This document shows positions 29,001 to 39,224 of a stretch of DNA of 64,000 bases, in pieces. Both the position numbers and the translations under genes were made by a program. The notes beneath the pieces are model-generated. The model was not told the DNA's origin. It ran no database searches and saw nothing but the letters and a program-made list of their open reading frames with translations. Position 1 is the stretch's first letter. Each line of letters opens with the position of its first letter. The stretch covers positions 18,662,001-18,726,000 of the forward strand of contig CM034548.1 of NCBI GenBank assembly GCA_020055645.1, given 5' to 3'. The stretch comes from Tomocerus qinae (taxonomy: Eukaryota; Arthropoda; Collembola; Entomobryomorpha; Tomoceridae).

Positions 29001-29666
29001 AATACCCAGTGACAACAACAACATCGGTGACACCTTCAGCAGCTCCATGGCCTTATCCAACATCTACACAGTCGACTGTGATGTCAAGTGGAGCTTGTCT
29101 ATTCGACGGACGTGTGTACATGTCTGCCCAGCAAATCCCAAGAGATGATCCCTGTGATTTCTGCTTCTGCTTCCGAGGAGATATCATCTGTTTACAACAA
29201 AGTTGTCCTCCTCCAATTCCAGGATGTTACGAAGAGCCAATTCCGGGTTTCTGTTGTCCACGATACGAATGTCCGGTGGGCAGTGGAAATATTACAACCC
29301 AGCCACCTCTATTCCCTCCTTCTTACTACCATAATCAAATCTTGAACAACGTGGCACAAGCCTCAGGAAACCCAATATCTTCAGGAAATAATATGGCAAC
29401 TGGGCCAGGGTGCGAAATTTCAGGCGAGTATTATGAAACTGGCCAAGTCATTACGTCTACATCTGGACCATGTCTAGAGTGCAGGTAATTGTCTCTTAAT
29501 ATATTACTGAAATAATAATAAAAAATAATTGAGACTATAGTGTTTAATTATGCTGAAATGATTAATTTTTAGATGTGGATCAACGGGGATGATGGAGTGT
29601 GATCCTCGAGAATGTCAACCAGAGCCAATGCTGCGTAAAATGATCGCTGCAATAACATCCAGATGA
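14031..29666 (+). CDS. Tnc: Tenectin-like secreted mucin with VWC domains and RGD (5'-partial, seven exons)
   Basis: Exons 14031-14060, 18418-18615, 20385-20869, 21070-21178, 21252-28022, 28104-29484 and 29573-29666 splice through GT/AG sites into one frame of about 3,021 residues, ending in TGA at 29664. Order: acidic leader, VWC1, a Thr/Ser linker, VWC2, VWC3, about 2,200 cysteine-free Ser/Thr/Glu/Asp residues with tandem repeats, VWC4, a second mucin linker, VWC5 carrying RGD, and a C-terminal half-VWC. This architecture matches insect tenectin, an extracellular mucin reported in Drosophila as a ligand of the alphaPS2-betaPS integrin, acting in lumina and epithelial morphogenesis. The family name rests on domain order, the RGD and the VWC1 and C-terminal sequence style; no alignment was run. 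The start codon and signal peptide are not visible. A different mucin with several VWC domains is the main alternative. Confidence 0.85.
14061..18417 (+). other. Tnc: Tnc intron, 4.4 kb
   Basis: GTAAGG donor to TTCAG acceptor, phase 1. I see no further exon that would keep the phase. An interval around 14456-14871 has few stops in all three minus frames but no recognisable protein. Confidence 0.6.
18418..18615 (+). CDS. Tnc: Tnc exon encoding VWC1
   Basis: The acceptor is TCTTCAG at 18411-18417 and the donor is GTAATT at 18616; both introns are phase 1. The exon encodes one complete VWC domain and nothing else: ten cysteines in the usual order, ending in a CCP motif and a TCPEG tail. It contains an N-C-T sequon. 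Reading into the following intron meets a stop almost at once, so a retained intron would truncate the protein after VWC1. Confidence 0.9.
18423..18608 (+). other. Tnc: VWC domain 1 of Tnc
   Basis: Ten cysteines in VWC spacing, opening with GCYY and closing with a CCP motif and a final Cys. It is encoded by a single exon. VWC domains mediate protein-protein contacts in extracellular matrix proteins. Confidence 0.9.
18616..20384 (+). other. Tnc: Tnc intron, 1.8 kb
   Basis: GTAATT donor to AACAG acceptor, phase 1, between VWC1 and the linker before VWC2. I see nothing else in it. Confidence 0.8.
20385..20869 (+). CDS. Tnc: Tnc exon: mucin linker, VWC2 and first part of VWC3
   Basis: The acceptor is AACAG at 20380-20384 (phase 1) and the donor is GTACGT at 20870 (phase 0). 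The exon begins with a Thr/Ser linker rich in TTSTTT-type runs. VWC2 follows, with its ten cysteines between 20492 and 20677. A second short Thr/Ser linker leads into the first four cysteines of VWC3. The phase-0 break falls inside VWC3, unlike the phase-1 pattern of most other introns in this gene. Confidence 0.9.
20492..20677 (+). other. Tnc: VWC domain 2 of Tnc
   Basis: Ten cysteines, beginning GCEMDGKYY and ending with a CCP motif and a final Cys after RYQ. The YY-x-DG element near the start is typical of VWC first strands. It lies wholly in one exon. Confidence 0.9.
20774..21177 (+). other. Tnc: VWC domain 3 of Tnc (split by a 200-bp intron)
   Basis: Four cysteines come from the exon ending at 20869 and six from 21070-21178, ten in total. 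The break falls between the CYC motif and the fifth cysteine. Confidence 0.9.
21070..21178 (+). CDS. Tnc: Tnc exon: second part of VWC3
   Basis: The acceptor is GACAG ending at 21069 (phase 0) and the donor is GTAAGA at 21179 (phase 1). The 109 bases supply the last six cysteines of VWC3, including the CCP motif, and end in the Tyr-Thr-Cys that closes the domain. The upstream intron is 200 bp and the downstream one is 73 bp. Confidence 0.9.
21252..28022 (+). CDS. Tnc: Tnc giant exon: mucin core plus VWC4
   Basis: The acceptor is TTTTTTAG at 21244-21251 and the donor is GTAAGC at 28023; both are phase 1. The exon is 6,771 bp without a stop. Apart from VWC4 (cysteines between 27833 and 28021) it has no cysteine. 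It is dominated by Ser, Thr, Glu, Asp, Pro, Ala and Gly with very few Lys or Arg, as expected for a heavily O-glycosylated, acidic, unstructured mucin region. A tandem array occupies about 24803-26280, with degenerate relatives of the unit on both sides. Start codons near 21221 lie in the upstream intron and are not the protein start. Confidence 0.92.
24803..26280 (+). repeat. Tnc: Coding tandem repeat array in the Tnc mucin core
   Basis: About 17 in-frame units of 28-30 residues (84-90 bp), with a core of SPTQSxVVTESSSAxHDE followed by AAGVTDN or TEN. Units starting at 24977 and 25067 are 90 bp each and differ at a single base by eye (CACT versus CACA). One unit near 25250 is partial. Degenerate relatives (TES...HD/ND...) extend on both sides, from roughly 24060 to 26780. 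Units contain no cysteine, Lys or Arg, and many Ser/Thr residues that could carry O-glycans. Confidence 0.92.
27833..28021 (+). other. Tnc: VWC domain 4 of Tnc
   Basis: Ten cysteines at the 3' end of the giant exon, after the mucin core. It opens SCFVEGKTYRNG and closes CCPEYDC. Confidence 0.9.
28104..29484 (+). CDS. Tnc: Tnc exon: second mucin linker, VWC5 with RGD, start of half-VWC6
   Basis: The acceptor is TTTCTTTCAG ending at 28103 (phase 1) and the donor is GTAATT at 29485 (phase 2). The frame is open from the acceptor, so the exon is longer than the stretch beginning at the ATG at 28478. About 330 Ser/Thr-rich residues are followed by VWC5 (29096-29272), a short Pro/Asn-rich spacer, and the first cysteines of a final VWC-like unit starting at 29411. 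Confidence 0.92.
29096..29272 (+). other. Tnc: VWC domain 5 of Tnc, with RGD at 29174-29182
   Basis: Ten cysteines. The Arg-Gly-Asp codons CGA GGA GAT lie in the loop between the fourth and fifth cysteines (CFRGDIIC). RGD is the classic integrin recognition tripeptide, and tenectin is reported as an integrin ligand in Drosophila. I found no other RGD in the visible protein. Confidence 0.9.
29411..29615 (+). other. Tnc: C-terminal half-VWC of Tnc
   Basis: Only six cysteines are present, the set of the N-terminal VWC subdomain: an opening GCEISGEYY, then PC, EC, RC, EC and EC. The CCP-containing second half is missing. The unit is interrupted by the 29485-29572 intron and is followed only by a short tail and the stop. 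Confidence 0.8.
29573..29666 (+). CDS. Tnc: Tnc terminal exon
   Basis: The acceptor is AATTTTTAG ending at 29572. The split codon AG|A gives Arg and the frame runs to TGA at 29664-29666. It encodes the last three cysteines of the half-VWC and a short cysteine-free tail, EPMLRKMIAAITSR. The 88-bp intron upstream is in phase 2, the only phase-2 intron in the visible gene. Confidence 0.88.
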
Positions 29667-30558
29667 ATCGTGTAGTTGTATAAATCGAAATTAATCTTTC
29701 TTTAACTTGACACGCTGCCGTCCACCTGTTGCCTGTTCCTTAATTACCACAAAGTACATTAATATTTTGTGCATGGTTGATATATAATGAACTGTTTCGT
29801 ATTTGTATTTGTACCCATGCGGGCTACTTGCTCCTTAGTTGACGAAAATGGGCTAGTAATCACATCCACGACATAAAATGGTATGTTATGTGTCTGTTGC
29901 TTGGGATCCAATGACCAGACCACTTGAGAAGACTCGGCAATGCAGTGATCTTTGACACAAATGACTTGAGCTCTAATATAAAGTGTACCTTTCGCAACGA
30001 ACCACATAACATAATCACGTACAGCATGCAACAGTCCGTGGTCAAATAGTAATGTCGTGTTTCCGGCTGGCACATTTGTCCAGTGGCTTGTTTTTAACTG
30101 ACTTTTTAAGACTGCTAATTTTTAACGTACCGAAAACGATGCGGTTGTCATGCAATATCATCCATAATATTTCGAGTAGACGAAGAATGCCCGTATCGTG
30201 TAGTGTTTAGTAAAATAGTGCTCATCCATTCAATATACCAGTTGACCGAGATTGTCAACAATTTCTTCGGTCTGAAAAAACGTGTCAGTGTATGGGAATC
30301 TACTACTCAAGACATGTAGTAATTATCCATCAAAAGACACGAATGGATAATAATTCGTTTTCTCTGACATCATCGGTAAGGACGACGTGGACTTTCATTG
30401 GGATGAGCCTTCAGATGTTAAAATTGAACTGCCTATGCCGTTGCTTTGTTGTAGTGGTTGTTGAGGAAGTGTCTTCTGGACACTCGGAGTGTTGGTGTGT
30501 ACATGTACAACTACTGTAACTTACCTACAACTACATACATACAACCTACTCGAATAAA
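29667..30558 (+). other. Tnc: Probable 3' UTR of Tnc
   Basis: The first canonical AATAAA on the plus strand after the stop codon is at 30553-30558, implying a 3' UTR of roughly 0.9 kb if it is used. The A/T-rich variant AATATAAA occurs earlier, so a shorter form is possible. A 19-bp near-perfect palindrome follows the AATAAA. There is no transcript evidence. Confidence 0.4.
29759..30520 (-). pseudogene. Decayed open frame of unknown origin, antisense to the Tnc 3' UTR
   Basis: One minus-strand frame runs from 30520 down to a TAA at 29761-29759, with only five internal stops (first bases at 30397, 30325, 30232, 30160 and 30124). The last segment, about 120 codons, is fully open. The peptide segments have balanced, protein-like composition with several Trp, Tyr and Phe, unlike the low-complexity frames of the flanks, and the interval looks more GC-rich than its surroundings. 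It has no in-frame ATG that would make an intact gene. I do not recognise the family. A fossil mobile-element or viral-type protein is possible, as is a decayed host gene or chance. Confidence 0.33.
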
Positions 30559-30576
30559 TGCCTTTCATTTCCTATG

Positions 30577-30595
30577 TGCCCATTCGGAATGGGCA
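30577..30595. repeat. Near-perfect 19-bp palindrome
   Basis: TGCCCATTC, one G, GAATGGGCA: nine-base arms with a one-base centre, 19 bases downstream of the AATAAA at 30553. The function is unknown. Confidence 0.7.
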
Positions 30596-30683
30596 TGAGA
30601 AGAGCCCGTTTTCTACTACTTCTGTCCATTCTGTGTTTGCGTACTAGGATGTCTCTGTCAATGGGTGCCATGCAATCTTATTG

Positions 30684-30703
30684 TATTATTATTATTATTA
30701 TTT
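30684..30703. repeat. (ATT)n microsatellite
   Basis: About six and a half ATT units in succession. A common simple repeat with no sign of function. Confidence 0.85.
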
Positions 30704-33700
30704 TGATTGTTTTTATTGTTAGTTAGGTGTATAAAATTGTAAATGGAGCAAATGGGGAAAAACGGGAACTTTGTGGTGGACTGTTAGTTTCTTTTATACT
30801 GAAGCTGACGCAACAGATCTTGTTAGTGTTACGTATTTGTATAATGAGTGGTATCTGTCTGTAATGTGATGAGCGATTGCGAGAGAGTGTCTATGTGTTA
30901 GTTAATTGTAGTGCATGTCCAGTTGAATGAATTGATGACTTTTTACTAGTGTAATTATTGTAGCCCTAAGATTTCCATGACTAAGGTTAAAGTTAAATTA
31001 AATTATACCCAGGCCAGGTTATTGTAACTTTATATTATACTAAGTAAGTAGTACACGACAATTGTAGACCCTCCCCCATGCATTGTAATAATGTCAATTA
31101 CAATTAATTCCAAAGTGTACTGCTTTATCTGTTATACTAATTACAATTTACAAAGCAAACCTACAGTAATTACAATTATCAAGAACTTGTACCCAAATTC
31201 ATAGGACGTTCATTCATTACTTTATATCCAGGCTTGTCTACTTTGCAACCAAGTCCAATCCAATTAATTTGTAAGTAATGATACTAATAAAAATGCTGTT
31301 ATCAGTAGTTCTTTTTAACTCGCGCAGAGGCTTCTCATTGTTATTATTGTTATTTTATACTTCTTTTACACGTCAAAACCTCCATTATTTGATTTACAAT
31401 CATAATAAACTAGCAATATACCAATTTTACATTATTTATCATTTTTAAACACGTTTTTGTATTTTTAGGACGCATATCTATGCATATTTAATTACAGCCT
31501 ACAGATACAAGTCAATACAATTTATTACTTTTCTATTTTATTAATAACATGAAACAGTACAGATTACATACAGTACTATGATAATATAACTATACACAGA
31601 TATTCCTTTTGTTTTTACATATTACGCTGCTTTGCTTTACATATTATGATGATCAACTTGTTACAAATCTACTTCTACACAACAAATTGTCGTTTTCATA
31701 GAAATAACAGCCATGCCATTAAATTGGAACGAAAAACCTTTTCTACGATCTAAAATGTCGTAATGACATGACTTGTTGAGTATAAAGAGCTAATCACGTT
31801 CGTCGCATCAAGAAACAATCTGCATTCACACTACATTGGCCACACTATATAGACAAGGGAAACCAGTGCTGAGTTGTCTTGCAGTGCAGATACAAAGATA
31901 TACTCTTCTGCTGTGCAAAATAAATAATATGCAATTACAGATACAAATGAGAAGAGACTCCATTGAGTGATGTGACTGTTTCGTTAGTAATAGATTAAGT
32001 ATACATAAACACTGTTGATGTTGATTCAACCGACAAATTGCAATTCTGTCCTCGTCTCGACTCCCTCTGCTCTCTTGACAATCAATAATAAATGGATGTA
32101 CAGTTAAAATTAGCGACTGGGTATGTAAAAAAAGTCTTCGTGTTAGTGTTGACAGTGCGAAGAAGTCAAAACATAGCCATTTGTCAATTTGTACAATGCT
32201 ATTAATTGTCTTAAACTGGATTCTAGGGATTTATTCTTTATATTGGGAAATTCAAATTGGTAGGGACATTTGGGGATTTGCCTTGGATTCTTTGTGGGAT
32301 CTTTAGTATTTATTTATAATTCTATCCTAGTAGAATTAAATGTATTTTAAGTTATTAGCTAATTAATGTAAATTAGACGTACTTTAGATGCGGTACTATG
32401 AAAAGCACCTAACAATACATTTAATTAACGATGTTATTACATAATGTTAATGACATACCAGACGAAGAGATTACATTATTTGCATAAATATTGTGCGGCT
32501 ACGTAAATATGCTAATCTTAAGTACATGATACACTTCAGACAATAAATATGCTACTTTACTGAATTGTACTACTTAATTGTTGCAAGTCCTTAACGATTC
32601 ATCTTCTTGTCATTTAGCACTAAGCATCACTGTCAGAAAAACACATTAGAGAATTAGATTTTACCTTACTTAGCGTTCTAGAAATTATTTTCATTAATGC
32701 AATGATGTAATTCAATCCGTTTTATTGCGAAAATAAGAATTTAAATCATATTGTTATTAATGCCATGGAATTCATTTACTCCTATGCCAAAATATATAAA
32801 GTGCAGTATGCACTAATTGGTAAGTATATCAAAGCGTGAATTTTATCCGACATCTTTAAGTGCAATGCCTACATTACAAATCACTCTTACTTACTGTACA
32901 ATTTAATTCAATAGGTTAGGGAAGGATTTCAGAATGCGAAGCGGATTTTGCAGAAAATGAAGTGTTGCCATAATTAAGTTACAGCTATGCATGCATGTAA
33001 ACGAATATTTATCAGGATGTTAATGCATAAAGATGAGTCTTCTTCCAACTAAGGGTTGCTTTTGTATTACATTACTAAGAATGGGAAAGCATCAGCATAA
33101 TTGTTTAAGATTAGTGTTTGCAATTTGAAATTCCCCATGCAGCCAGCCGTCTGGTCACCCACTCGAGCAATAAATATGATATTAGTCACCCACTTATAAT
33201 ACCTATTACACAACTGATTTATATGAACTTGCCTCAGCAAATGAAAATGACAAATTATAGTGGCGTTTGTCAAAAAACTTGAATGTAATCCCATTACCAT
33301 TAATTTATTTACGAGATCGAGATGTCAGCGCTAATTTACTATTTATCATGACTACTATTTCTAATGCTATATGAAATTATATCCGATGGACAATATTATT
33401 AACTTAATTTCATACTCAGATACTTTTCAAATCTGTTTTTTCTTGCACTTAAGCATTTAATGACGTAATATTTAGCTAGAATGATGAGAAGTGGTTGTTG
33501 ATGCATGCAATTTATATACTAGGATGCGGCGGTATAGACAAACACTAGTAAAGTGTGTAGGTGCATTTTTATTGTCATTAGGGTTTAGGTCGTTGCAAAA
33601 GTACATGCGAAACAGAATGGTCAGGTACAATGAAAATGGCACTCAAATGCCTCTAAGACTTTAATAGTGTTGTTTTGTATTCATTCTTAGAGAGGATATT

Positions 33701-36700
33701 CACTGCGGAAGATTTGGATTTTTTTAAAGATTCCCCATTTCTAAAGACGACAAATTTGTGGATTTCTTTATGATGCTCATTTAGAGTTTTTTCTCATTTA
33801 GGATTATGAAGATGAGCCATATTAGGGAAAGGCTTGGTCAAATCATGTCGCAATCATTTCAAAGAAATGGCTATCCATGAAAAGTATTGTCAACATCTTG
33901 TATTCATCTCACATAGAGTTTTTTTTATCTCCTATTACTTACGCTAAAAGATTATTACTTAACAAAATGATAAGCTTGGCTAGCTTGAATTATTTATTAC
34001 TAGAATTTTTATGGGTACAACAAACTAAACAATAAGGTTCAGGAACTGTGAAATGATTCAAAAAGACAACAGCATACTTTGTGCGGAATGAAATTATTAT
34101 TGCAATGCATTTGGCACTAAGATGTGGTTCCGTAAAGTAAAGGAAAAACAATAGGGCTGGAAAGTTTGTCTGGTCATCTCTATTTATTTCTAAATACATA
34201 TTTAAATTGGATGAGATTTTGTGCAAAGAGAAAAGGAAAGTGAGTCGCCTTGTATTCCACCGTTGCATAACAGTCATAACAATGATACATAAGTATATGA
34301 TAAGTATGTTTATGTTGTGGTGGTAACACTCCACTACTGGCGTAACCAGTACCTACATATGGAAATGGACCAAAAGGACGACTCACCAACCAAACATGCA
34401 TACCTAATACTTACCTCCCTTGTAGCTACTTAGTAGTAGCATTATATGTCGTAGGCTAAATAGATGCCCAGCATAAGACCTAATATCAATCCTTGCAGTA
34501 TGAATTTCAATAATTCCTATATTTTAATCGTAGACTTGATAAAGCAATAAATTTACCTGTTTATCTGGCCAGTACAGGGTTCTCGAAAAATGTTGAAATA
34601 TGTATTGGCTGCTTTGAAACATAAAGAACTAGATGAATTAATCGAATCCGGACTTTAAATAACTGCTTTTATATAGAGGATGAAAGGTTTGTCGTTAATT
34701 TAGTCTTTTAATTCATTTACTAGTCAAAATATGTATTATCACAATTATCTTATTAAAGCAGAAGGTTGATACACCTATAGATAGCTGAAAATAATTATTA
34801 TAAATATTATTGAAACCCAAAGAATAGAAATAATATTAAAAACATGTTTCCATATTTCAATTTCCCATTTTTATGTTGTACTAGTTGAAACCTAGCACAT
34901 AAGTTGTGCTAGAAAATGCATGTATATTTGCAATGTAAATTTCTAGCGACAGCGCATTGGCCCGAATTTCATATACCATTGATTATTTAGTAGACCAATT
35001 TTTGATGCCTAAGCGTGTTGAAATGTAAAAAAAACAGTATTGAATAGTCTAGTCCTTACTCATTACAAAACGATAGGACAAACATACATACAAACCTTTA
35101 TAAAATAATATCGACAGAATTCCATGCGCATGTTCCAGTCTACGTTTATGTAGAGTACTGATTTGTCACTGAATATTATGCGCAATAAATTAAAGTCGAC
35201 AATCAAAGCAAAAAACTAGAACCAATCTATTACTTTTTTTTAACCGCTGAATGCAATTCGTCAATGGCACACTTTTCTTCTTGCACAAATAAAAATGTCA
35301 ATTAAAATTTTAAAATCCTGAATTTTAACTGTTTTACGTGTCAATGAATAACGGGGCTAGGTAGGGCTTTATCAATGGGTACGCTATTGGTCATCGGTCC
35401 GATCACCAAGCTTGCCTATGACAAATGGTTCTTGCATTGTACATCAATATGAATTAAACATTTATGCGAATGTTCAGAGTTAATGTAGTAGTCAGTAGTA
35501 TAGAATGATATGGTATAGATCAGAGCATGTTGTGATCATTTCTAAGAAATTAATTCTTACGTAGTGATCTAGCTAGAATGAGGAGGAGGTGGTAATTTGT
35601 TTATGTAGTAATGCGTGTTTTCCTCAACCAAGTAATCGTTTTGCTGTTACTGAGGTCTTGTTTCCTTCACTTCACATTAATTTGATTGTCGATGAGATGA
35701 GAAATTCCTGTACAATGTTTTCGATCGGCAAACGATGCAGGTATTACAATCTTTATTGTTAACTAATCGTAGTTATAATGTACACTCTAATATTTGTAGT
35801 CGGCCCAGTGACATACCAAGCAAAGCATAAGCTACATAACTTCAGGCATTGTCTGCCTACCTAATAATTTATTCCTTATCTTCCCTCTTCGTATGCATTC
35901 GATCTGCACTAAACAATATTTTATTAAATAGTCCGTGCATGACTATGTAGGTATGCATACAATGAGTATTTAATTTTTGACTACTGTTACAGTACTGCAT
36001 GGTTTACAATGTTCCTGTCTAGATCATGCATTAAATTTCTACTATTGATATAATATTAAATAGAAGTTATACCGTGAAGTCAAAGTATTTAATAATACAT
36101 GAGAATTTTGTTAGCAACGTTTTTCTATGTAACTTTACTAATGCTTGTTCATCCATCTGAAGATACGTTATGTATACCGCGGAAACTTTTATCTTGAAAT
36201 TGAAAAGTTACATTTAATATTATGATACCATTTAATGCTTCCAATGTGCGATGAATATAAATAAGTAAATTGCAACAAAGCTTGTATTTTAGACATCAAA
36301 AAATTACTCATCTGATAATAAGTATTACTATGCAATAAAACAATATGCAACTTTTACAGGTTGACTCAAATTTTTTATTTCAGTGAAGATAATAGACATT
36401 CAACTTTCTTCTATTTATTGAAATTAGGTTAAAAACACCTGCACTCCAACCACATTCTATTGTTGAGACATTTTTTCTAAATTCTAAATTAATTTTAGTC
36501 CACTCATTTCAATAAGTTTTGGTACATTTAGCCTCCAGGGAATTTCATAAGAAATGTATAAACTTTGTAATGATCTTTGGAGTGTTATAGTATAAAGTGG
36601 ATCTACTCTTACACTGAAAACATGAATAATGGCATTTTTAATAATACCTACGAATCCAGGAATAAAACAAATAATTAAGGGCGTAGACAATTTTCGACCA

Positions 36701-39193
36701 CATGTGTTTAATTGGTTATGGTAATTTCCAAATAAATTGGCATTATGTACTTAGGTAAGATAAGTACAAGGTATACGAAGATGATCTAGAATTTTAAGAT
36801 TCTGGCCAATATGTTACAATCGATCTTGATATATTCTAGTGTTTAAACGCATAGGTATTTCCGAAAAGCAAAATGTGCTATTAGATTTTTTGTAAATTGG
36901 AAATAAATAATAAAAAAACTCGCCACAAATTCTCAGACACTTTTTTCCCACTTACATACGAGATACGAGCTGCTACATTATCCAAGCATTATACAAACCT
37001 ACACACACTATAATTCTTTAGAGATACACGCAGCATTACAAAAGTTGACAAGAAGACATTTGCAACAGATTATTTACTTGAAAATGACATTTCTTGTGAT
37101 TTTGCGTTTGTCACGTACATCACATCAAATTTATTTCAAATTGGCATTGTAGTTTTTTGCTGTTTGCAATTTTACTTGTAAGCGATAATAGTAGTATAGC
37201 CATGACAAAGTCAAAGCAATGGTATCGTTTGTCAAGTTTTCGTTTTCCACTACAATGTTCCTTTATGGTGTTAATACCCAGTTAACAAACGATATCTCTT
37301 AAATAAGATATTAACGTAGGTACTCATAAAGAAAATACATTTAGGAGTGTTTAAACTTGGTTTAGTGTGTAGGTAGTTACATTATACTATCTATGGATAG
37401 ATCTGTAGCACGGCAGTAATGAGTAGCAAGTGGCAAGAATATTGTCATGTTTAGCGAAAAATTTAGATTAGTGTTAGAGATCAAATCAAATAATAAGGGA
37501 TATAAATAGTTGGGGTAGGGATGAAGAGAAGTATATGGTGTACACAGAAAGTAAGTCTTATCAGATCTCGCGTTAAAAATATTTGTCTCTGTATATGCAA
37601 ATGGTCTAAGGTAGAGTAGTGTGACTTTAGGCAGGCAGGTATAGTATGTATAAGATGTAAATATGCATGGGCTTATCTCGATGATGTATTTAGAATACAT
37701 AATATTAAAGTTACAAGCTGAAAAAGAGTTGTATAGTATGTGAAGGTATAGAGAAGTGATTTGCAAAGTCATAAAATGTGACTATCCTATCAGATTAGGT
37801 ATGTTTAGATAATAATATTATTATAAATATTATTAAGCTTTGCTTTGCATTGCTTATGCTTCCTGGTCAGCTAGTCAGCTTTCCATTTCTTCTCATCTGA
37901 GTGGCTATGGGGGAATTGGCCCAAACCTGTTGGGTTCTATTGTATAATGCACTTAGCACTTGAGTCGTGTGCTCTCCACAAGAATGCGACTTACACGTAA
38001 GAAACCTTTATTATTTAATTCCATCTAAGTATTTCTCTGTAAAACTTCGCACACAATAAAATATACTCCCTTCTAAATAATAACAAAAATAAATATAAAT
38101 CTACATAGTGATCAAGGTAGTTAAGTACAAACCAGAGTAGCTTTGAGCTTGTCTTTAGCTATATACTGATGATTTATTATTATACTTCTATGAATTGTGC
38201 TCACCATAGCACAGTACATTAAATCCCTACACTTGTTCTTATAAATGTTCTTAATGGGTTGCGAATTGAATGTTATTCTTATTAAGAATTGTTTGCACTA
38301 GAACTATAGGATATAAATAATACAATGAGAAATACAAACTGCCAATTGATGCAGAATGCACCATCATGCAGTTGCACGGATACAACTTAGCGTGCAAAAT
38401 CACAAGTGCAACAAAAGTAACATAAAAGTGCAGTAATCTCGACTTTTGTACGTCACACATGTAAACCCACAAGTCAAAATAAATTGAGATTTTGACGATT
38501 ATGATGTTGTATTCATCCTATTTCATACTGCATTAAGACATTCGCCTTTTTACTCTACATAGTAGATGCTATTTCTTTATTACGTGCATTAATAAATTTC
38601 TGCAATATTAATCCTAATTTTTGTTCTGTGTCTGAGAATGAACGAACTTTCAATTACCAGTTTCTAGTACAATAATAATAATGATGATGAGGCTTAGCTT
38701 CAGGCTTTAATTTCGTTAGTTCTTACAGGTTTATAATTTTGTTCTTTTCCGTTAGATACTCTGCTTATTGTATGTTCTTTATATTTATTGCCCAACTGAC
38801 AATTGTCTTCCTGCTCTTTTAGCTAATCTATGTCCCTGTGTGTTTGCCTACTGTGGCCAGACAAACCTTTCGTAACTCAACAAATCCTAACAATGTTCCC
38901 ATTTTCTAATTTAAGACGAAAAAGTAGCCATGTAATACTTTCAGTTATGTTAGCTACGACCACATATAAAACAGTCACTCCCTTTAATTTTCTTAATAAT
39001 CCTTTTCATAACTAACGAACAATATCGCTTACACATATGCTCAGCAAATATACATCTTTATAGACATGGACACCTGTGCATAACTCTTATGAATTAAAAA
39101 AATACACTAGACATGCACATTTTGTAGCGTGGGTGGACTGTGGAGTGGACTGTTACCTATTTTCATGTTCTTTGTTCTGGTTCTAACAACAAC

Positions 39194-39224
39194 CTTGTAC
39201 TTAGTACACTTTACTAAGTACAAG
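39194..39224. repeat. Perfect 13-bp inverted repeat, 5-nt loop
   Basis: The left arm CTTGTACTTAGTA and right arm TACTAAGTACAAG are exact reverse complements separated by CACTT. I found no target-site duplication or longer terminal repeats. The arms are shorter than in a typical microRNA precursor. Confidence 0.75.

Noticed and set aside
33990-34401. Overlapping minus-strand frames of 114 and 73 codons
   Set aside because: No recognisable motif and no splice-consistent extension.
37377-37772. 131-codon minus-strand frame
   Set aside because: Tyr/Leu/Thr/Ser-dominated, no domain or signal peptide, and typical of AT-rich noncoding DNA.
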